DNA from: Lusitaniella coriacea LEGE 07157
GTDB lineage: Bacteria > Cyanobacteriota > Cyanobacteriia > Cyanobacteriales > Spirulinaceae
Reading direction: 5' to 3'
Length of the DNA stretch: 64,000 nt
Assembly: GCF_015207425.1 (NCBI RefSeq)
Contig: NZ_JADEWZ010000028.1
Coordinates: 1-64,000 of the forward strand
Below the pieces are notes generated by a model. That model saw nothing but the letters and a program-made list of their open reading frames with translations. It was not told the DNA's origin and ran no database searches. Positions 26,265 through 34,673 of this stretch are shown here, in pieces (position 1 is the first letter of the stretch; every line of letters starts with the position of its first letter). Made by a program: the position numbers and the translations under genes.

Positions 26265-28076
26265 TTACTCTGGTTGCAATTCTTCCAAAATTGTAAAACG
26301 GACGTGATTAATTGCCAGTTCTCCAATGGAAGCTTGCTCTTTGGTTAAAGGAAGTCCCTGACTCAACAACCGTTCGAAAGGAACGCCTTTCCCCATTTCT
26401 GCGTGATACCACGCCAATCCCATAAAAAAGCGGGTGGGATAGGGCCCCCCTTCGTTGGTGTCGTCGGGATTCGATTCCATTGGCAGCCAGCCAAAACCAG
26501 GGAGATAAAATTCCATCCAAACGTGGTTGAAATCCGGTTCGAGGGGAAGGTTGCGTTTCAAGGGATGTGGCGGACATTTGTAACGTCCCACTGTGCGGCA
26601 GGCAATGTTGTTGAGCCTTGCGAGAGCGAGGAGTACGCCTAAGTATTCGCCACAGGAACCAATGCCGCGATTGAGGGCAACGTCGGGGGGATCGATGTGA
26701 GGTTTAATCCCGTAGGAGAGGCGATCGTAAACGTAGTTGCGAATGCTGTACATTTGCCGCAAGATGTTGGTTTCTGTGCCAATGGCTTCTTTGGCTGCTT
26801 TGCGGATTGTTTCGGTTTCCATTGCTAAGTTGTCGTTATCGACGAGATAGCGATCGCGGAAATTCTCCGGTAAGGGGGGTAAATTTTCCCCATCTTTAGG
26901 AACAAATTGATATTTAATACTCCAAACTTCTAGCAGTGCTTTCCAACCAAAAACGTAGCGTTCGTTGGCGTTTAACTCATCGAATTGAAAAACGGCGATG
27001 CGCTGTCCGTCTTGGATTTCTTCGCGGAAGGGCAATCCAATGGGTTCGATCTTCCTCACTTTTTGGCGTTGGGTTTCGGCGGGGAGTGCCATACGCCATT
27101 CTAAATTTTTCAAGTCGATGGGATCGAGGGGGGACAATTCCTCGACGTAGGACATTTCCACGAGATAGCCGTTGGAGAGGGCGTAGCGATCGCGCGAATT
27201 GAAATGGTAATACAGAGGATGAATAAATGTGCGATCGCGGTACTGAAGTTCGAGATCGGCATTGGGGTTATCTCGAATATAAGGTTCGCGATCGGCGTAA
27301 GCAACGTAAAGGGTTGCATCTTCCCCTTCGGAATCGGAACCAAAAGCAAGACCGGTCGGATTCTCAAAAGGAGTCAAGACGCTAAAAAGAACGTCCCCTG
27401 TCGCGCGATCGAGGCAATACACCGTTTGTTCGGCACTATCGCACACCCATAATTCTTCATCTCGAACGGTGAGATTTTCTACCCCAATCCCCGGTGCGTA
27501 AAAGCGCGTAATTTCCTGTCCGGTTTCTCTGCTAAAAACCAGTATATAGCCTGCTTTTTCACAGGTAACGTAGATCGTCGATTTCCAAACTGCAATGCCA
27601 TTAGCGGGGTAGGCTAAACTCACAAAACGCTTGGGGTCAGTCTCACCCGATAAGGGACAGAAGAACACGCTATCGTCACGGGTAAACCAAAGGGTGTCTC
27701 CTTCGATGGCCAAACCCGTTACCCCCACGAAATCGCGCCAACGACTGGAATTGAGAACGGTTGTATTATCATTGAGGGGATCGACTTGGAGCAAGTAACC
27801 GTTAATCGTATCAATCGCCCATAACCGATTTTCATGGAACGTTATGCCGCGTAACGCTGCTGCCGCGATCGGTCGAATCGTTCTTGTTTTCCCCAGTTTG
27901 AGTACTGGAGTTTTTTCGGAGAATTGCGGTACAACAGAGATGGATGAATCGGGAATCATACTTAAAGGAAGTGAAGCTATTAATAGTTTAAGAACGCTTA
28001 GAGTTGAGTGAATGTTGGGAGGCAAACCTTTTGCCGATTTTCCCAGAGTACAATTAAGAGAAAAATTCCCAGCCAT
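26265..28076 (-). CDS. Beta-propeller-like protein with C-terminal transglutaminase domain
   Basis: About 603 aa. After a hydrophobic N-terminal stretch (LSVLKLLIASLPLS), residues about 50-300 contain repeated sheet motifs of the propeller type (GITFHENRLWAIDTINGYLL, GLAIEGDTLWFT, GIAVWKSTIYVTCEKAGYIL, NLTVRDEELWVCDSAEQTVY). The C-terminal part is a transglutaminase-like cysteine protease domain: Cys in GIGSCGEYLGVLLALAR, His in FNHVWMEFYLPGFGWLPME, and the following Asn/Asp. It is probably secreted or membrane-tethered. The start is uncertain: ATG 28076 has GGAA 8 bases upstream; TTG/ATG further out (28124) and inside (27959) are alternatives. Divergent from the DUF928 gene. Confidence 0.78.
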   Translation of the reverse strand: MAGNFSLNCTLGKSAKGLPPNIHSTLSVLKLLIASLPLSMIPDSSISVVPQFSEKTPVLKLGKTRTIRPIAAAALRGITFHENRLWAIDTINGYLLQVDPLNDNTTVLNSSRWRDFVGVTGLAIEGDTLWFTRDDSVFFCPLSGETDPKRFVSLAYPANGIAVWKSTIYVTCEKAGYILVFSRETGQEITRFYAPGIGVENLTVRDEELWVCDSAEQTVYCLDRATGDVLFSVLTPFENPTGLAFGSDSEGEDATLYVAYADREPYIRDNPNADLELQYRDRTFIHPLYYHFNSRDRYALSNGYLVEMSYVEELSPLDPIDLKNLEWRMALPAETQRQKVRKIEPIGLPFREEIQDGQRIAVFQFDELNANERYVFGWKALLEVWSIKYQFVPKDGENLPPLPENFRDRYLVDNDNLAMETETIRKAAKEAIGTETNILRQMYSIRNYVYDRLSYGIKPHIDPPDVALNRGIGSCGEYLGVLLALARLNNIACRTVGRYKCPPHPLKRNLPLEPDFNHVWMEFYLPGFGWLPMESNPDDTNEGGPYPTRFFMGLAWYHAEMGKGVPFERLLSQGLPLTKEQASIGELAINHVRFTILEELQPE

Positions 28077-28242
28077 TGACAAATTCCGTACTGGCTCGTT
28101 CGATTTTCTCAAACCCAGTCGCAATCCCTCAACTTATCAAACTTCTGGTTTTTTGCAATGCTCGGTGCGAACGTTTTTACTTCTCAATCCTCAATCCCGA
28201 ACCTCTATCCAACCCTGTCAAGTTGTACCCTATGATTTGGTT

Positions 28243-29052
28243 ATGTTGCATTTCTTCAAACGCGCGATCGCGAATCCCATTCAATACGCTGTAATCTCCA
28301 GCACGCTTGCGTTCCTTTCTTTAACGCCTGCTGTTTTTGCTCAGTCTATCCCAGAACGATGGGGAGAAGCGAATCAATATCAACCGCCACCCGGAATTGG
28401 ACAACCCATTCGCCGAGAGAGTGGGGGAACGCGCAGTCCCATGCCAGTTCGCATCAATCCTAATGCACAGAATCGTCAGAACGAATCCGAATCGGTTCTC
28501 TCGCGCCTTACAGCTTTGGTTCCGGTGAAAAATGAAGGTTTTGGGGTGACAATCCGGGAAAACCCCACGCTTTGGGTGTACGTTGCGTCTATCGAGAATC
28601 TGGAATCTCAGATCGTTGCATTTACGCTGTTGGATGAGGAAGGCAGAATTGTTTATCGCGCAAATCTTGAGAAGATAGAAACTCCTGGGTTAGTGTCGAT
28701 TTCACTCCCCGAAGACCTTGCTTTAGAATTGGATAAAGATTATTACTGGTTCTGTCGTATTGTGGATTCATCGTTGATTGAGTTGGATCACGCGATCGCG
28801 GAAGGATGGATTCGACGAGTCAAACCCCCTGCAACACTGGAAAATATTGCCTCTCTTCCTCCAGAACAGCAAGCACTGCACTACGCTGAGGCAGAAGTTT
28901 GGTACGATGCTCTCACCCTTCTCGCTCAACGCTATCAAGAAAATCCACGCGATCGATCCATTGAAATCGAATGGATAAAGTTATTGGAAGCAGCAGGATT
29001 GGGAGAAATTTCTCAGTTTAAATTTGCGAACCGCTTGCCTAATTCAGAATGA
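28243..29052 (+). CDS. Exported DUF928 family protein
   Basis: 269-aa secreted or periplasmic protein of the cyanobacterial DUF928 family. The signal peptide covers about residues 1-34 (AVISSTLAFLSLTPAVFAQ, cleavage after AQ). The domain body has LTALVPVKNEGFGVTIREN, PTLWVYVA, FTLLDEEGRIVYR, TPGLVSISLPE, DYYWFCRIV and EGWIRRV, all family landmarks. Function unknown. The frame is open upstream to 28012 but those residues overlap the divergent transglutaminase gene; ATG 28243 begins the signal peptide. It overlaps the next small gene by 4 bp. Confidence 0.87.
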   Translation: MLHFFKRAIANPIQYAVISSTLAFLSLTPAVFAQSIPERWGEANQYQPPPGIGQPIRRESGGTRSPMPVRINPNAQNRQNESESVLSRLTALVPVKNEGFGVTIRENPTLWVYVASIENLESQIVAFTLLDEEGRIVYRANLEKIETPGLVSISLPEDLALELDKDYYWFCRIVDSSLIELDHAIAEGWIRRVKPPATLENIASLPPEQQALHYAEAEVWYDALTLLAQRYQENPRDRSIEIEWIKLLEAAGLGEISQFKFANRLPNSE

Positions 29053-29246
29053 AAATTCCCCTGATTTTTATTGCAAAAGTCCTCTTTGCCTCCGCCGCAC
29101 TCTCATTCACAATTAAGTATGGCGGACGCTTTTTTCCCCTGGAAGCCACAGCAACTAACGCGATTATTGCGGTAACGCTTCCACCTTTCGCGATGATGTT
29201 GGTGCTATTTTGGCGATTGAGCAAGAATAGAGAATCATCATTTTAA
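29049..29246 (+). CDS. Small two-helix membrane protein
   Basis: 65 aa, with two hydrophobic helices (about 3-22 and 38-58) and a short basic tail. Its ATG overlaps the stop codon of the DUF928 gene (ATGA), which suggests translational coupling and supports it as a real gene. No family recognised. Confidence 0.6.
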   Translation: MKIPLIFIAKVLFASAALSFTIKYGGRFFPLEATATNAIIAVTLPPFAMMLVLFWRLSKNRESSF

Positions 29247-29362
29247 AGCTAATTCTTAAAGTAAAGATTCAATTCTCGCGTAGCAGATAACAGACAGAAC
29301 TGACAATTTTCTTGGCATTGTTGGCATTGGGAATCATTTCCTTCCGTTTGACGCGAGCTAAT

Positions 29363-30808
29363 TCACGTTTTCCAGAACAGTTTGAGTCGCGTACACAAAC
29401 TAACAAATAATGCAACAATTAGCGTATAAGTCAGACCCCTCAAAAACCCCAACCAAGGTATCTGAGTCATGTCTGCGATCTTGTTTTGCCATCCCGTTAG
29501 TTCGAGAATAGGCCAAAGGAGATTACCAAACGCGACGTATGCCATCATTGGATTTTTTCCATTATCAATAAATAGTTGCAACCATTTTTTTCGTTGGAAT
29601 ACATCGATAACAATCACAAGTGCAATTAAGAGAAAAAGAGACATTGCCGTTGTGACGAAAAAGTAACTCATCGTTGCTGAATCTTTCTTTATTCCGCCTT
29701 GATAGGGTTCAAAAGCAATTCCTAATGCGAGCCAATAACATCCCCAAAAATACATTTTCTTGAGTAATTTCTCTGTGTCGCTTCGCGCCGTTCTCACTAA
29801 CCCATAACCCATCAAACAGAGTCCAAAACTAATGAGAGCTGTTTGTTCGAGCCATCTTGCTTGCAACCCCACCAACAAGTTAAGATTTATCGACATCATT
29901 AAGATCGTAATTATCCCATAACGCCATTGACCCCACGTTGGTTGTTCTTCCGCTTTTTTTGCTCCCAACCAAGAAACAATCCAATCGCCGACTAATGTGC
30001 CAGGAATTGCAATAAAAAGATATTTTAAATAATCAAAATTAAATAGCCAGGAAATTACATCAATAGAAAAGTTTTGCGTAATCCATCCATCATCATTGAA
30101 AGATAAGAGCAGTGGAAATAAACACCCCAAAAACCCCAATCTTAAGATAGCATCACGGCGCGTCAGTAACCAAATTAATGAAGCGAACACAACAAGGTTT
30201 GCCAGGATTAAGAGAATGATATCGCTGCGGTAAAACGCAAATGATTGAGAGCGTTCGTCTTGGGGATATTGCAGTGCAGTTAAAAACAAAATTCCCATTG
30301 TCCATCCTCCCACTGTCGCGATTGTTCGCGACCATTGAGGCAAAGACTTTGGGAATTGTCCGAACATTAAAAACAAAAGAAAAAAACCGATTAAACCGAA
30401 TTTCCATTTATAAGCAACGGGATCGGTTGTTATAACAAAAGGACGAAAATGTTGAACGACAATGGCAAAGGAAGCTAAAAGAAAACCTCGCTTGAGAATT
30501 GAGAAAATAACTTGTTGTTTTGTTCCTCCTTTTTCCATCCGACGAGACTGTGCTAATGGAATCGCTGCACCAAGCGTAAAGATGAAAAAAGGAAAGACTA
30601 AATCCACCCAAGTGAGTCCGGGTAAATTGGGATTGAATTGATGGTTGGGTGGCGGAACTTGAGCGTGATACATCCAAGTCGGTAATGCACCACCAAAGGG
30701 AATCGTTCCAGATAGCACCATTGCTAATATTGCAATTCCTCTCAGTGCATCTAAGGCATCTGCTCGCTTTTGAAGAACTATTTTTTCGGGTTGGAGTTCA
30801 GTTGTCAT
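29363..30808 (-). CDS. DUF5009/heparan-acetyltransferase-like membrane acyltransferase
   Basis: 481-aa polytopic membrane protein. The N-terminal KRADALDALRGIAILAMVLSG is the signature of the acyltransferase-type families DUF1624/DUF5009 related to heparan-alpha-glucosaminide N-acetyltransferase, followed by WVDLVFPFFIFTLGAAIPLA. About ten to eleven helices fill the rest, with FIDNGKNPMMAYVAFGNLLWP near the C-terminus as in DUF5009 proteins. It may acetylate a cell-envelope sugar with acetyl groups taken from cytoplasmic acetyl-CoA; substrate unknown. A gap of 116 bp separates it from the convergent small membrane gene. Confidence 0.82.
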   Translation of the reverse strand: MTTELQPEKIVLQKRADALDALRGIAILAMVLSGTIPFGGALPTWMYHAQVPPPNHQFNPNLPGLTWVDLVFPFFIFTLGAAIPLAQSRRMEKGGTKQQVIFSILKRGFLLASFAIVVQHFRPFVITTDPVAYKWKFGLIGFFLLFLMFGQFPKSLPQWSRTIATVGGWTMGILFLTALQYPQDERSQSFAFYRSDIILLILANLVVFASLIWLLTRRDAILRLGFLGCLFPLLLSFNDDGWITQNFSIDVISWLFNFDYLKYLFIAIPGTLVGDWIVSWLGAKKAEEQPTWGQWRYGIITILMMSINLNLLVGLQARWLEQTALISFGLCLMGYGLVRTARSDTEKLLKKMYFWGCYWLALGIAFEPYQGGIKKDSATMSYFFVTTAMSLFLLIALVIVIDVFQRKKWLQLFIDNGKNPMMAYVAFGNLLWPILELTGWQNKIADMTQIPWLGFLRGLTYTLIVALFVSLCTRLKLFWKT

Positions 30809-31479
30809 AAGAGCTGATTTCTAAAATCCATCTTAAGGTGAATGTTACTGACGGAAGTCGTCATTAAAATGATGGTCTTATTGGACTTTGATGCTAGCAG
30901 GTAACATCTCAAAATCTGCCCGATTCATAGAGCAAGGACGCTGCCAGCGTGCGGGTAAGCTTTTATGCATTTAAATTGTGACTTAGGGTGGACGCGGAGA
31001 AACGGTGATACGGAGAGAGATTAACGACTTTGATATAGAGCGCCCGATACCCAATTTGAATGTGTTTTAGCGTATGGCTGTCAATCCTCAGATGAATGCT
31101 ATTGGCGCGTAGAGCGTCTGGCAGTAGCTTATTCCATACTCTGGAGCCTTTTCCATCGATTCGGGTAGGATTGCAGTGCGAACATTTCCTTGAGGATTTT
31201 GGCTCGATTTGTCATAGTGAAGGAGTAGTTTTTTTGTCTCTAAGGTTCTAATTCTCTCATATCAATCCTTAGAGTCTTTTTTTCTTCCCTTATTTCAGTG
31301 CCATTTATCTTAAGGTACTTGACATCGAAAAAGTAGCACTCAGAGTCACATAATTTGCCCAATCATAAAAACTCAAGTAGTCGCTACACAATTTACAAAA
31401 AGTTCTTGTTTCTCGTTAAGAGCGCTAATGAAAATCGCTTTTTAACTAATAGTTCAAAGAGTTTCCAGGAGATCGAAAA
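30809..31479. repeat. 671-bp gene-free region holding MITE-like element R1
   Basis: No credible gene. Contains the R1 element described at 30956-31074. The rest shows no gene or clear promoter; GTTTCCAGGAGATC just before 31480 supplies the ribosome site of the next gene. Confidence 0.6.
30956..31074 (-). mobile_element. MITE-like element R1, short copy (119 bp)
   Basis: Reverse-orientation relative of 40031-40230. Termini TAAGCTTTTATGCATTTAAA (30956-30975) and TTGAATGTGTTTTAGCGTA (31056-31074) are imperfect inverted repeats. The internal AGAGCGCCCGATACCCA block matches the other copy. It has no coding capacity. The outer TA could be the target duplication typical of IS630/Tc1-type elements. 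Confidence 0.6.
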
Positions 31480-32682
31480 GTGACGTTTGGTAAATGGCTT
31501 GGCTTCGTTACATTAATTGTTTCCCTCTATATTTTGTGGAAAATTCATCAACTGGTTCTCTTGGTTTTAACGGCGGTCATTCTTGCCAACGCAATGAGTA
31601 TGTTGGTGACAACGCTGCAAAAGCGTCTTTCCCTGAAGCGCGGTATTGCGGTCTTGCTTTCAACAATTTTGGTCATTTCTGGTTTAGTTGGCTTATTTTG
31701 GATTATTGTGCCATCTTTTACCGACCAATTTCAACAGCTTGCTCTGCAAGTAATCCAAAGTTTAGAACGTCTCAATATTTGGCTCCTGAAACTTGAAGAA
31801 AGACTCGATCCTCGTTTTATTGAAGCACTTCCCAATCTCAACGAGTTAATCGCTCAACTTCGACCGCTGATCAATCAAATTTTTGGTCAGGGATGGGGTT
31901 TATTTTTTAACACTATCGGAGGATTACTCAATGTTTTATTAGTTCTTGTTTTGACCTTGATGCTCCTGGCAAACCCCACTCCTTATCGCCAAGGTTTTAT
32001 TCGCCTATTTCCCTCTTTCTATCGGCGGCGCGTCGATGAAATCCTGCACCTTTGCGATGAAGACTTGCAGGGATGGTTGTTGGGGGTGTTATTTAATATG
32101 AGCGCGATCGGAATTCTCAGCTTTTCCGGATTACTTCTTCTTGGAATTCCCCTTGCTTTTTCCCAAGCGATCCTCGCCGCAGTTTTAACTTTAGTTCCTA
32201 ATATCGGCCCTGTCTTAAGTGTTATTCCACCGATGGCAATTTCTTTTCTTGAAGAACCTTGGAAACCTATTGCTGTCCTTATTTTATACTTTGGAATTCA
32301 ACAGGTAGAAAGTAACCTCTTAACGCCCTTTGTGATGGCAAGGCAAGTTGCCTTACTCCCCGCTATCACTTTACTCGCTCAAGTCTTTTTCGCGACCACT
32401 TTTGGCTTTTTAGGATTATTCCTGGCTTTACCTTTGACGGTCATCGGTCAAGTTTGGGTTAAAGAAGTTTTGATCAAAGATATTTTAGATGAATGGCAGT
32501 CAAACAAAAAACTAAAAATGCAGCCGATTCCCGATAATCTCTCCTCTGAAGCTTTGGAAACCTCGCCAAAACTGGAGAGTGAAGTAAATAAAAATGATGC
32601 TTTTTTACCTTCTGATGAGTCAGAGCATTTATCCTCACCCTCTCCCCAGGAAGAATCTTCAGATTCAGAGCAATGGGAGTAA
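31480..32682 (+). CDS. AI-2E family transporter (PerM/YdiK-like)
   Basis: 400-aa membrane protein of the AI-2 exporter superfamily, whose members export small solutes or exchange ions. About eight helices: an N-terminal pair (FVTLIVSLYILWKIHQLVLL), a long amphipathic segment (about 65-140), and a C-terminal bundle with LVPNIGPVLSVIPPMAISFL and PFVMARQVALLPAITLLAQV, both family signatures. The last 60 residues are an acidic, serine-rich cytoplasmic tail. The start is GTG 31480 with AGGAGA 7-12 bases upstream. Substrate unknown. Confidence 0.88.
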   Translation: MTFGKWLGFVTLIVSLYILWKIHQLVLLVLTAVILANAMSMLVTTLQKRLSLKRGIAVLLSTILVISGLVGLFWIIVPSFTDQFQQLALQVIQSLERLNIWLLKLEERLDPRFIEALPNLNELIAQLRPLINQIFGQGWGLFFNTIGGLLNVLLVLVLTLMLLANPTPYRQGFIRLFPSFYRRRVDEILHLCDEDLQGWLLGVLFNMSAIGILSFSGLLLLGIPLAFSQAILAAVLTLVPNIGPVLSVIPPMAISFLEEPWKPIAVLILYFGIQQVESNLLTPFVMARQVALLPAITLLAQVFFATTFGFLGLFLALPLTVIGQVWVKEVLIKDILDEWQSNKKLKMQPIPDNLSSEALETSPKLESEVNKNDAFLPSDESEHLSSPSPQEESSDSEQWE

Positions 32683-32769
32683 TGAAAATTGAATTTTCTA
32701 CTATTTCTTTCTCTTCTAAATCTTGCTAATTAAAAACAGGGGGTATGAGAAGCGTTAGCATACTGGTTA

Positions 32770-34443
32770 TCAGGTTAGATCGAACGTTTTGTCGTCGATC
32801 GCCGCCATTTCCCAACGACGAAACCAGCGCGATCGCGCGCAACCGACGATCGTCACTAGCGGGAGAACCAGCAGCAGGCTCAACTGTCGAACGACCAAAC
32901 CGCCCTGACTGGCGAACAATTCCAGAAGTCCGTCGGTGGCGCGTTGGTGCAGCACGATGGCGAAAAGTCCCAACAAGATGGACAACCCGGCAATCTGCTG
33001 AGAAGAAACTCGACCCACACTGACTTGGAACGGACGGCGCAACCACCGCACTCCCAAGACGGCGACCCATTCGATCGCCCCAAAAGTCGCCCCTGGTCGG
33101 AGGAATTCCCACAATACCAATAGGACAAACAACCCACTCAATTGCAGTTCTAGCGTATGAACGGGGAAAAACGCTGCTTTGATGAATGGAGCGACCCAAT
33201 AGCCACTCCACAAGAGCCATTGACCGATTAATTGGGGCAAACCAACCAAATAGATGGGTTGCTGCCACAGTTCTCCCAGACCGCAAATCCAAGTTGGCAG
33301 CAGCATGGCAAATTCAAAGAGAAGGGCGTATAAACCTAGCAGTCGCAAAGCTTTGAGGAATATTTTTCGATCGCGCAAGGCATAATTGCTAGCGAGCAGG
33401 AGAACGTAGCTAAATAGGAGGAGATTGGCAGCAATCTCTGACGATTTCGTATCGAAATATCCCCACAGGGCAATTGTCACCATCGCTCCAAAAGCAGGAT
33501 TGCCATACCGCCAGAGTCTTCGCCATCGAGAACCCGCAACCCTGCGATCGAGTTGCCCGATTCCCCAGATGCCCACCCCCAATCCTCCTGCGAATGCCAG
33601 TTCCCAACCCAATATCCATCCCGGCAGCACCAAGGATACATCCTGGGTTTCGATCGCGAACGATTGCCGAACCCAACGAATGACCGCAGCAGTTAATCGC
33701 CCGTCGTAGGGTGCGAAAACGTGGTCGGCTGTGGCGGAGATCGCAAGCTGGCGCGCTGTTCCCGCAGCAAAATCTCCGCAGATGTCCCAATCTAAACAAG
33801 TGATGTCCGGGCTGGCAGTGGCTGCTTGCATCGCGATCCGTATATCGCGAGGGGAGTTCATTTGGTCGTAAACCCCCACCCCAAAAAATAGGTTCCTGGG
33901 GGCGGTTGACGTTGCCGTTCCAGACATACTCAGAACCACCGTCGCCCGTAATTGCGGGTCGATTTGTGCCAATTGTAGGGCCGTTGTGCCGCCCATAGAG
34001 TGACCGCCAATGCCGATACGAGTGGGGTCGAGGCGTTCGGGTCGATCGCGAATCCAAGCCAATACCGATCGAGCATCTTCGAGGGTACTGGTTTCTAAAC
34101 TTTCGATGGATTTTTCAGCAGTGGAGAGAGGGTAAGATTCTCCAAATCCGCCAAAGTCGAAGGTTAGTGCGGCAATTCCGTGTCGCGCCAGTTCCATCGC
34201 CAAGGGTGCGGTTGTAGCTTTGCTGTTATTAACCCCGTGACCCAACACCATTACGGGGTAAGGTGTCAGCACGCCTCTTGGGGTATATAGTTTGCCGAAG
34301 ATCGCGCGATCGGTTTCTAGAGGAATCGCGATCGACTCAGAAGCGATCTGTTTTCCAGGATTGAAGGCAATACATAACCCAAATCCAATTACCAACAGCA
34401 GCCAACTCAACAGAAACCAACGAGAAAAATCGGGTGTTCTCAT
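32770..34443 (-). CDS. Alpha/beta hydrolase with C-terminal membrane domain
   Basis: About 557 aa. N-terminal membrane helix (WFLLSWLLLVIGFGLCIAF), then an alpha/beta hydrolase domain (about 35-260): VMVLGHGVNNSKATT (oxyanion region), ALTFDFGGFGES, nucleophile elbow GIGGHSMGGTTALQLA, and a late His in ATADHVFAPYDGR. The remaining 300 residues hold about seven to eight membrane helices (LLFSYVLLLASNYAL, LLFEFAMLLPTWICG, and others). The fusion is probably a membrane esterase or lipase-like enzyme acting outside the cytoplasmic membrane; substrate unknown. ATG 34443 is preferred over an in-frame TTG at 34491. Confidence 0.78.
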   Translation of the reverse strand: MRTPDFSRWFLLSWLLLVIGFGLCIAFNPGKQIASESIAIPLETDRAIFGKLYTPRGVLTPYPVMVLGHGVNNSKATTAPLAMELARHGIAALTFDFGGFGESYPLSTAEKSIESLETSTLEDARSVLAWIRDRPERLDPTRIGIGGHSMGGTTALQLAQIDPQLRATVVLSMSGTATSTAPRNLFFGVGVYDQMNSPRDIRIAMQAATASPDITCLDWDICGDFAAGTARQLAISATADHVFAPYDGRLTAAVIRWVRQSFAIETQDVSLVLPGWILGWELAFAGGLGVGIWGIGQLDRRVAGSRWRRLWRYGNPAFGAMVTIALWGYFDTKSSEIAANLLLFSYVLLLASNYALRDRKIFLKALRLLGLYALLFEFAMLLPTWICGLGELWQQPIYLVGLPQLIGQWLLWSGYWVAPFIKAAFFPVHTLELQLSGLFVLLVLWEFLRPGATFGAIEWVAVLGVRWLRRPFQVSVGRVSSQQIAGLSILLGLFAIVLHQRATDGLLELFASQGGLVVRQLSLLLVLPLVTIVGCARSRWFRRWEMAAIDDKTFDLT

Positions 34444-34673
34444 GCCAAAACTCGCATACGGATAGTATCCATTTTGCCATCGCCTTTTCAAATTCAGGAT
34501 CGTAAGGACTAAGCTGGAGTCCGCGTTCCGTTTCCCCGAAATGATTTTCTAAGTTCTTCAAATCGGAGTTGAAATTCCTCGATATACATCGTTCCTATTT
34601 TCCCGAAGCTCGTCGATCGCGCAAACAATGCAAGACATCCTTTACCTTAACTGAAATTGTCTCCCCGCCAACT

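Noticed and set aside
32726-34057. Long minus-strand alternative frames inside the alpha/beta hydrolase gene
   Set aside because: Arg/Ser-rich translations in a shifted frame of a real gene.
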